13,042 nucleotides of DNA from Cyclostephanos tholiformis (lineage: Eukaryota; Bacillariophyta; Thalassiosirophyceae; Thalassiosirales; Thalassiosiraceae): the NCBI GenBank assembly GCA_036939975.1, contig JALLPB010000775.1, positions 1 through 13,042 on the forward strand, written 5' to 3'. The notes beneath the pieces are model-generated. The model saw only the letters and a list, made by a program, of their open reading frames with translations, made no database searches and was not told the DNA's origin. The position numbers and the translations under genes were made by a program. Shown piece by piece: positions 7,631 through 13,042 of this stretch (positions within the stretch are counted from its first letter, which is position 1; every line of letters starts with the position of its first letter).

Positions 7631-8838
7631 TCATGCTCCCTTTCCCAGCAAATGTGGCATTAGATTGTTAGGAGGTGGAGACAGTGGCATTGGCCTTGCT
7701 GCCCTTCTCTTTGCCCTTCCCATCATGGCATTAAATGATGGTGGCGGTGGCATCGGAAAATGGAGGCAAAGGCAACACAGTGACTTTATTGGCAGTGGCA
7801 CAAAGTGGTGGCCACCATCATTGTCAGCGGTTGCACCAATCTGGCCACTGCCTTGGCCCACCATCACAATCATCTGAATTCCAAAGAGGAACACAACCTA
7901 GATCATGAAAAACAATATCCAAATGCCCCCCCTCCTCCCTTCACTCCCATCAATGGACAAGCACATCTCGTCAAAAGTTGATGATGAACCTCGCAGCTGC
8001 TCATCAGGGATGATCACGTTGTCATCATTGTCCTCAAATGCAAAGCAAAGGTTGACCAAATCATCCACCCAATTTCCAAACCACAATCCTGACATTTTTA
8101 TATGTTGTCCACAGTATCCTACAATCTTTGCAATACTCCAGCTTTGATGTGTTAAGATCACTCATGGTGCTTCTAAATATGCAATTCAAAAGCTTCCCCA
8201 TGTAGTTGTGATGCATAAACTTGTTGGTAGCATCAGCATGAAGTTTAATCATCGTGAGTTTGCCATTCCTTGAATTCAATTGATTGATGCGTACATAGCT
8301 TTCAAATGCAACACAAGAAAGGGAAGAGTACACCCACTTTGGTAAAGTTCCTGTGATGCCTTGGTCAACATATCATTGTAGCATTCTGAATGATGGACCA
8401 ATACCATCAAATTAAAGGTTCATGTTTTTGGCAATTGTGTATGAAAACAAACCACCTTCTTTCTCCAACTTGTTGCCTTTTAAACATGCACTTTGCATGA
8501 TCCATTGCATCGAATTTATTAATTGACCATTGCTGCATCGCTGAGGAATAGTAGCATGGAGTTTGCATCCCCCATCAAAAATCTACAGCTCCACAACAGA
8601 TGCTGCAGTTGTCGAGTTTGTCAGGGGCAACACATATGAATCAACCATTGTTGCATTAATCAAACTCAATGGAGGGCTCTTCCTTTCCCCACCAATGGCT
8701 TTTGTGTGGGCTTGACGGACTACCATCTGTTTTGTAGGCTTGTTGCTGTTGGCATCTGTGAATTTGCAAGCCCGCATCACCTTCGGCACTCTTGACGTGG
8801 AGCATTATTTTAGGTATGCCATGGTGCGCTCGAAGCAC
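7631..8838 (-). pseudogene. Decayed DDE-superfamily transposase
   Basis: On the minus strand one phase runs from about 8790 to 8090 with three in-phase stops (TAG near 8583, TAA near 8416, TGA near 8377). It reads NATMVDSYVLPLTNST, SYTIAKNMNL, VAFESYVRINQLNSRNGKL, ATNKFMHHNYMGKLLNCIF, SKLEYCKDCRILWTTYKNV. A 1-base shift near 8083-8090 leads to WFGNWVDDLV, IIPDEQL, then FDEMCLSIDGSEGRRGG (about 7940-7975), after which a shift in a C/G-run gives LDIVFHDL. The block FDE-x-C-L-S-x-D-G matches the first catalytic Asp region of pogo/Tc1-type DDE transposases as I recall them from diatoms; that Asp is at 7972-7970. Weaker later similarity (GGHHFVPLPIKS, 7760-7800) suggests the remnant reaches about 7631. 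The second and third acidic residues were not found. The DNA-binding region should lie in the first ~150 residues, but I cannot name its fold. Confidence 0.5.
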
Positions 8839-9579
8839 TTGTCAACATTCACACCCTTTCCTGCATGGTAAAGAACATATTATGTCAATGTGGCACAGGG
8901 GTTGCTGGTGTAGATTGATCAGATAATGTTGATATAACACATTGTGGTGGGATTTTTGTGAGACTATCATGTGTCCGCACCTCAACAGGATTGGGTAGGA
9001 GATTTAACATGGAAGATAGGGGTGTCATATATCAATCAAACATCAAACTGGAAGGGGCTGCTCTAAGTGACTGGATACTTGGTTGGGGTGTCAGATTCAG
9101 TTAACAAGGATTGACAGGCAAATGTTGTTTTGGCAAGAAATCCGGACTATGAATTCATATTCATAGCTCCATGATTTCGACTGTCATGCGCTCCAAGATG
9201 GACTACATGGCAACCCATGCTCATGACTTTCTAGGGGGGGGCATATACAAAGAATATGCTTTGTCATTGTTGCTGTTGGTGCTCTACATTGATAGTACAA
9301 CAATCACGACCCAAAACAATCCAATGCAATGATTTGTCAACTCGTCATTACATAATAGGTCCTAATAATAGTAATAACAATAATATATTCTAGTTTAAAT
9401 TACTAATACTCATTGCATAGTATATTAGTTGATTGTTGTATGTGTTATTGCCAGGAGTGGGGCCCCGTGGCTGCCATGCAATGGTGGCGTCCACCATGGT
9501 CAATTGATGCAATGATCAACACCATGGAGGAATCATCCCCCCCTGCTCCTTTCCCACCTTCTTTGTCACCACTGCCACC
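8839..9579. other. Region without a supported gene
   Basis: About 740 bases lie between the DDE remnant and the retroelement. There are no protein-like frames of useful length. Small items are the inverted repeat CTATGAA/TTCATAG at 9147-9153/9160-9166, which overlaps a 12-bp palindrome TATGAATTCATA (9148-9159), a run of eight G near 9233-9240, and GCATAT/ATATGC at 9241-9246/9254-9259. An AT-rich stretch (9360-9430) precedes the retroelement. An open frame at 9413-9604 looks like chance. Confidence 0.35.
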
Positions 9580-9813
9580 TGTTAGGAGTGTATACATAGT
9601 GTAAGGTACTCTAGTCCTCACATCTACACCTATCCTCTCTCATGCTTCCATGATGGGGACCAGAGTCCTACAGATTATAGAGCCCTTTCACCAACTTATC
9701 TCCCTCACCTCTTGGCTTGGATCTATCTCAATGCCTCCATCCATTCCTCAATGCCTTCGATCTTCATTTTAACCTTTGGTGCAGTGTACATATAGGATCT
9801 TTTACTTCTTACC
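9580..9813 (+). mobile_element. Possible 5' LTR and leader of a retrotransposon
   Basis: TGTTAGGAGTGTATACATAG at 9580 has the TGTTA start common in Copia-type LTRs. It lies just upstream of the Gag-like start codon (9814) and is followed by pyrimidine-rich, non-coding sequence. A TTTTAAC near 9768-9774 could be a decayed matching end, giving an LTR of about 195 bp, and TGGTGCAGTGTAC just after it could be a primer-binding site because it begins TGG. No second LTR copy is in the window, so neither boundary is proven. Confidence 0.3.
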
Positions 9814-9879
9814 ATGTCACCTCCCACTGCCAACACCCAAGCTTCCATAGCATCTGCCAAGAACAACCCTCCAACCCAT

Positions 9880-10015
9880 GGGGGGACCATTAACAACCCT
9901 ACCAAACAAGGGGGGGCTACAAAAATCCAGCATCATCCTCCCACACCCGGGGGGGGCATTAACAATCAAACCAAATGAAGGGGGGGCACTCCACCCCCTG
10001 CTGGTCATGGGGGGG
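9880..10015 (+). repeat. Five long G-runs in the Gag N-terminal region
   Basis: Runs of 6, 7, 8, 7 and 7 G occur at 9880-9885, 9910-9916, 9949-9956, 9980-9986 and 10009-10015, spaced 22-32 bases apart. They sit in repeats of a short motif resembling N-x-P-T-x-x-G-G. Each run encodes a Gly-Gly step, and the reading frame is lost across them. They are natural slippage sites and may explain the early frameshifts. Confidence 0.8.
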
Positions 10016-11764
10016 ATGACCCCACTGGGTAACACCTCCACCCCCCCTGGCCCCGGCCTCTTGAGACACTCTCCCAAAAGCACTTACATTGACATTGTAT
10101 GCAGCCACCAACAGGTCACACATCTACGTTGATTTTTGCTCTCCCCAACACAACTTGTCACCCCGGCCCTTCTATATGGGTTCGAACGATAAAGACGATG
10201 GCACCAGCGGTCTTCCCTCGCCTTACCTTGGCAGTGACACAGGTTTGGACAATGATGACATTGGCAACAATGGCAGACTCACTCAACTGTTGCAGGTCTC
10301 CTGTGTTCTCCTTACTCCGCCACCCATCAACAACAAGGCCCACCCAACTACAACACCCCCACATGCCAATGGGGGATTGGCAACACTCCCGGCTATCCCT
10401 CAATTCATGCTCAAGTGCAGGACCCTCATCACCAAACTCATGGCCAACATTGCCAAGAACCCAGTGACCATCCAGCCGGCCCAGCATACCGCCCTAACAG
10501 ATATGATTTTAGCCCTCCTCAACTACATGGAGGAGTTGACATGCCACTTTGACCGGGCCATTGATGAAACTAGGGCTTCTTTCAATATGACTGGGGTCCA
10601 GATGAAGCAACTTCTTGATACAGTTTCCACTCTCATCTCCAGGGACGATCTACCAGCGGCCATCACTGCTGCACTCCCATCAGCTTTGTCTGGCTTGATT
10701 GCTATGCTCATCCAGAATGAATTCTCTGGTGCCATCAGCACGGCACTCACTGTCGGAATGCCCGCCATAGTATGGGACCAGTTTTGGCATCCATTGAGAG
10801 ATTACATAAGCACATCAACACCTCAGTGGAGCAGCTGCATGCATTGATTAACTCCAATACTCAACACAACAACAGCAACCAGCTCCATCAGCCATGCCAC
10901 AACCACGACCATCCTGGCCCTCGCTAAGACTGTTGATGACATGCATGGCGCCATCAATAATATCCAGGGGGCCATCGCCGCCATCTGCCACAGGATTGAC
11001 ATGCCTGTGGCATGTCCTGATCCCATGTTGGATTCACGTGACCACCCCATGGTTTCCCCCAGGAGTTCCAATACAACCAGCAATCAACAATGCTACAACC
11101 AACAATGCTGGCACCACTGTTGATAAGTCGGCACCCTATGCAATGTGGACTGCCAACCCCCCTCCTATTGACATGACCTATCCCTCGGAAGGCGACACAC
11201 CTTTCCTTCATGATGCACATCTTGCTGGCATCGTCGGTGATCCCATTGTAACTTCCCAAGGTGGATATCAGCAGATGTACGACCTCAACCAGAATGGTGC
11301 ACCCATGGCTACAGCTCAACTGCCACTCCATGGTTGGACAGCCAACCGTGACAACAACCCCCATCCGGCCTCTGTGCATACCCCAGAACTTTGTGGTGAC
11401 GAGTTGTCCCACACGGCAGACCCATCATGTCCCCGCGCAACATGGATCGTGAATGCCACACCTGGCAACTTGGTGCCAGTTGCTTTGACATCTCATCACT
11501 GCCACATGCGTCATACAACGCCGGTCACTATGGTGCCCCTTGCACCACCATGTTGTTCCTTCAGGACTGCGGCTATACTAACATCACTTCAATGACGTGG
11601 TTACATGCTTCAACAACATCATCTCTATGCATGAATGCATCTATCAACTTTGAATGAATCATACCACTAACACCATGACGGGATCCCAAGTCAGCTGCAT
11701 CCTTGAGAAGTCACTCAAACTCTTCCCCATCCTTGATTCTATATCCACTGATGACATAATTGAC

Positions 11765-11794
11765 TTCTATGACCATCCATTCTATGACCATCCA
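11765..11794 (+). repeat. 15-bp in-frame tandem duplication in gag
   Basis: TTCTATGACCATCCA occurs twice head to tail (11765-11779, 11780-11794), duplicating the residues FYDHP within the Gag-like frame. Because it is a multiple of three it does not alter phase. A smaller GCTAAG doubling in the same frame (MAKAKV) lies about 150 bases downstream. Confidence 0.85.
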
Positions 11795-12759
11795 CAGGAG
11801 CTCTTGCCTATGTACCTCCTTGGAATTATGTCGTTTGATGCTATTATGCTCCACAACTGCTTCGAGGGCCTCTGCATACCCAGTCATGGCATCGTGAGGT
11901 ATACCACAATGGCTAAGGCTAAGGTGCTAATGGAACTAATCCCACGGCTGATTCCAGGATGCCTATTGCCACAGATCAACATGGCCCTTGCCTCCATCCG
12001 TTAGGGTTTGAATAATGGCTATGACTACCTTTGTGCATCCTCAAACTCATGGTTCCAGGATTCGATCCGGCTGTCCCCATTCAGGTCCTGGTCTGGTCAG
12101 AGGTCAAGGACATATTTAAGTTTTCCCAGGCATACCTGCTTTAATTCTGACTCCAGGCCAAGATGAACCTCCATTATGATGACTGCACCTGCAGTGGCAT
12201 TTTTTGCAGGCAATCTAATACATGGAATTTGCAGTCTCCATGACTACTATGCAATTCCACGTCAATTCATATCATGGGGGGATCAACGACCACTATCTGC
12301 CCCCTCATCTTTGCTTGCACAGATTGACATTGAGCATCCACCAGCATTCCCAAGCTCACATCTGCGATATCGTCACTCCCCGCATTTGCCACTTTGGCAC
12401 TCATTACGACCCAGTTCAGGGCCCACCCACCATCAACCGATTCGGTCGCGGCAACCGTGGTTGGGATGGTCATGACAACTGCAACAGCCACATCTGCCAT
12501 GACAACCACTCCTGCCGGGCACCTTCACATGATGATGGTTATACATGTGGCACAGCTGACGCACCCAGGCAACATGATGGTTATGGGGCCGATGCTGTGA
12601 CTCCCATCCTCACCTCCCATGGTCAAGGCCATCATGCATGCCCCACTCACAACAGACACCCCTACTTTCTGCATACATTGGGTAAATGCATCTGACAAAC
12701 AGATGGTGGATGTCCGCTCCAATGTCTGCCAAACTATGGTCACCCCCCGCTGCTATGAT

Positions 12760-12838
12760 GGTCTCTACTGTGCCCAAATGGCACAGACCTTGATCATGGT
12801 CTTAAGAAGGCGCCTCCCGCTTCAGCACAGTAGAGACC
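12760..12838. repeat. 14-bp perfect inverted repeat at the end of gag similarity
   Basis: GGTCTCTACTGTGC (12760-12773) is the exact reverse complement of 12825-12838, with 51 bases between. Inside the loop GTGCC/GGCAC (12770-12774/12780-12784) makes a second, competing stem. The right arm lies within a few bases of where protein-like sequence stops; 12841-13042 is AT-rich with no visible gene. Confidence 0.8.
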
Positions 12839-13042
12839 CACAATTATAATTAAGGGACTATGATCGGTTGATGGGGGGTATTGATTACGTATTTTAAGGG
12901 CAATGCAGATATGTAACTGTTAGGCTGTGATTTTGTTAGCTCGGAAACAAATACACAAATACACCAACGAACAATTGCAAACATTTTTTTCGGATGGTGT
13001 CTTTTGTGTGGGGGCATGTTCCTCGGTGTTTTTTTTGCACGC

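Larger units (their letters stand above)
9814..12840 (+). pseudogene. gag: Gag-like polyprotein of an LTR retrotransposon, heavily decayed
   Basis: ATG 9814 opens a 54-codon Pro/Gly/Asn-rich frame (MSPPTANTQASIASA) to TGA 9976-9978. Sense then moves through at least seven frames in order: 10089-10785 (SRPFYMGSNDKDDGTS-like start, then helical LLNYMEELTCHFDRAIDETR and ISRDDLPAAITAALPSALSG); about 10786-10870 (HKHINTSVEQLHALINSNTQ, likely coiled coil); 10870-11060 (LALAKTVDDMHGAINNIQGA); 11060-11490 (AGTTVDKSAPYAMWTANPPP, polar linker); about 11490-11590; 11590-12030 (STDDIIDFYDHP, MAKAKVLMELIPRLIPG); 12034-12204 (ILKLMVPGFDPAVPIQVLVW, FKFSQAYLL); and 12205-12695 (FHVNSYHGGINDHYLPPHLC, PPTINRFGRGNRGWDG, then a His/Cys-rich basic tail). 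Stops include 11651 TGA, 12002 TAG, 12142 TAA and 12148 TGA. A degraded zinc knuckle may lie at about 12670-12720. From memory this matches Gag-like proteins of diatom retroelements. Gag would package the element's RNA in cytoplasmic particles. No pol follows; similarity ends near 12840. Confidence 0.55.

Noticed and set aside
9413..9604. A 63-codon plus frame before the retroelement.
   Set aside because: It runs across the likely LTR start, has no recognisable pattern, and its proline-rich end comes from C-rich DNA.
9880..10015. Naming a G-quadruplex.
   Set aside because: The G-runs are real, but the loops are 22-32 bases, far longer than in usual quadruplex motifs, so I list only the runs.
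12660..12740. A CCHC zinc knuckle at the Gag C-terminus.
   Set aside because: Cys and His residues are spread over two phases with a TGA between them. The position is right for a knuckle, but no single phase shows C-x2-C-x4-H-x4-C, so it is only mentioned inside the gag entry.

Overview
The window looks like nuclear DNA from a eukaryote, most likely an alga of the stramenopile/diatom type. No reading frame is intact over a normal gene length, I see no bacterial operon or ribosome-binding-site pattern, and nearly everything recognisable is a broken piece of a mobile element. The lineage guess rests on recalled resemblance of three protein remnants (a retroelement Gag-like protein, a DDE transposase and a tyrosine-recombinase-like protein) to repeat families I associate with diatoms. 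I could not search, so treat it as moderate to low confidence.

Layout. Positions 123-941 (minus) hold a frameshifted gene starting with a RanBP2-type zinc finger. Positions 1068-1328 (plus) hold an unrecognised coding remnant with a run of 13 C. Positions 1782-4990 are a head-to-tail array of five related units (about 1134, 253, 102, 1653 and 67 bp). The complete units share the same two ends, and the two short ones look like internal-deletion derivatives. The longest unit carries an unrecognised minus-strand coding remnant (about 3440-4350) that is mostly deleted from the first unit. Positions 5244-5880 (plus) are a broken tyrosine-recombinase-like gene. Positions 5917-6871 (plus) are a second remnant split by a 395-bp insertion (6177-6571) that begins TG, ends CA and is flanked by GTGGG on both sides; leaving the insertion out keeps the frame. 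Positions 7631-8838 (minus) are a decayed DDE transposase. Positions 9580-12840 (plus) are the 5' part of a retrotransposon: a possible LTR/leader, then a long Gag-like pseudogene with many frameshifts and stops. No protease, integrase or reverse transcriptase follows within the window.

The pieces do not form a pathway. The unifying theme is decay of several transposon classes. CpG is scarce in most remnants, TGA stops sit inside otherwise open frames, and Cys/His/Gln occur where the remembered families have Arg. All of this fits C-to-T change at methylated CpG. The 395-bp insertion keeps many CpGs, so it appears to be one of the youngest events. I found no tRNA, rRNA, CRISPR array or defence system.
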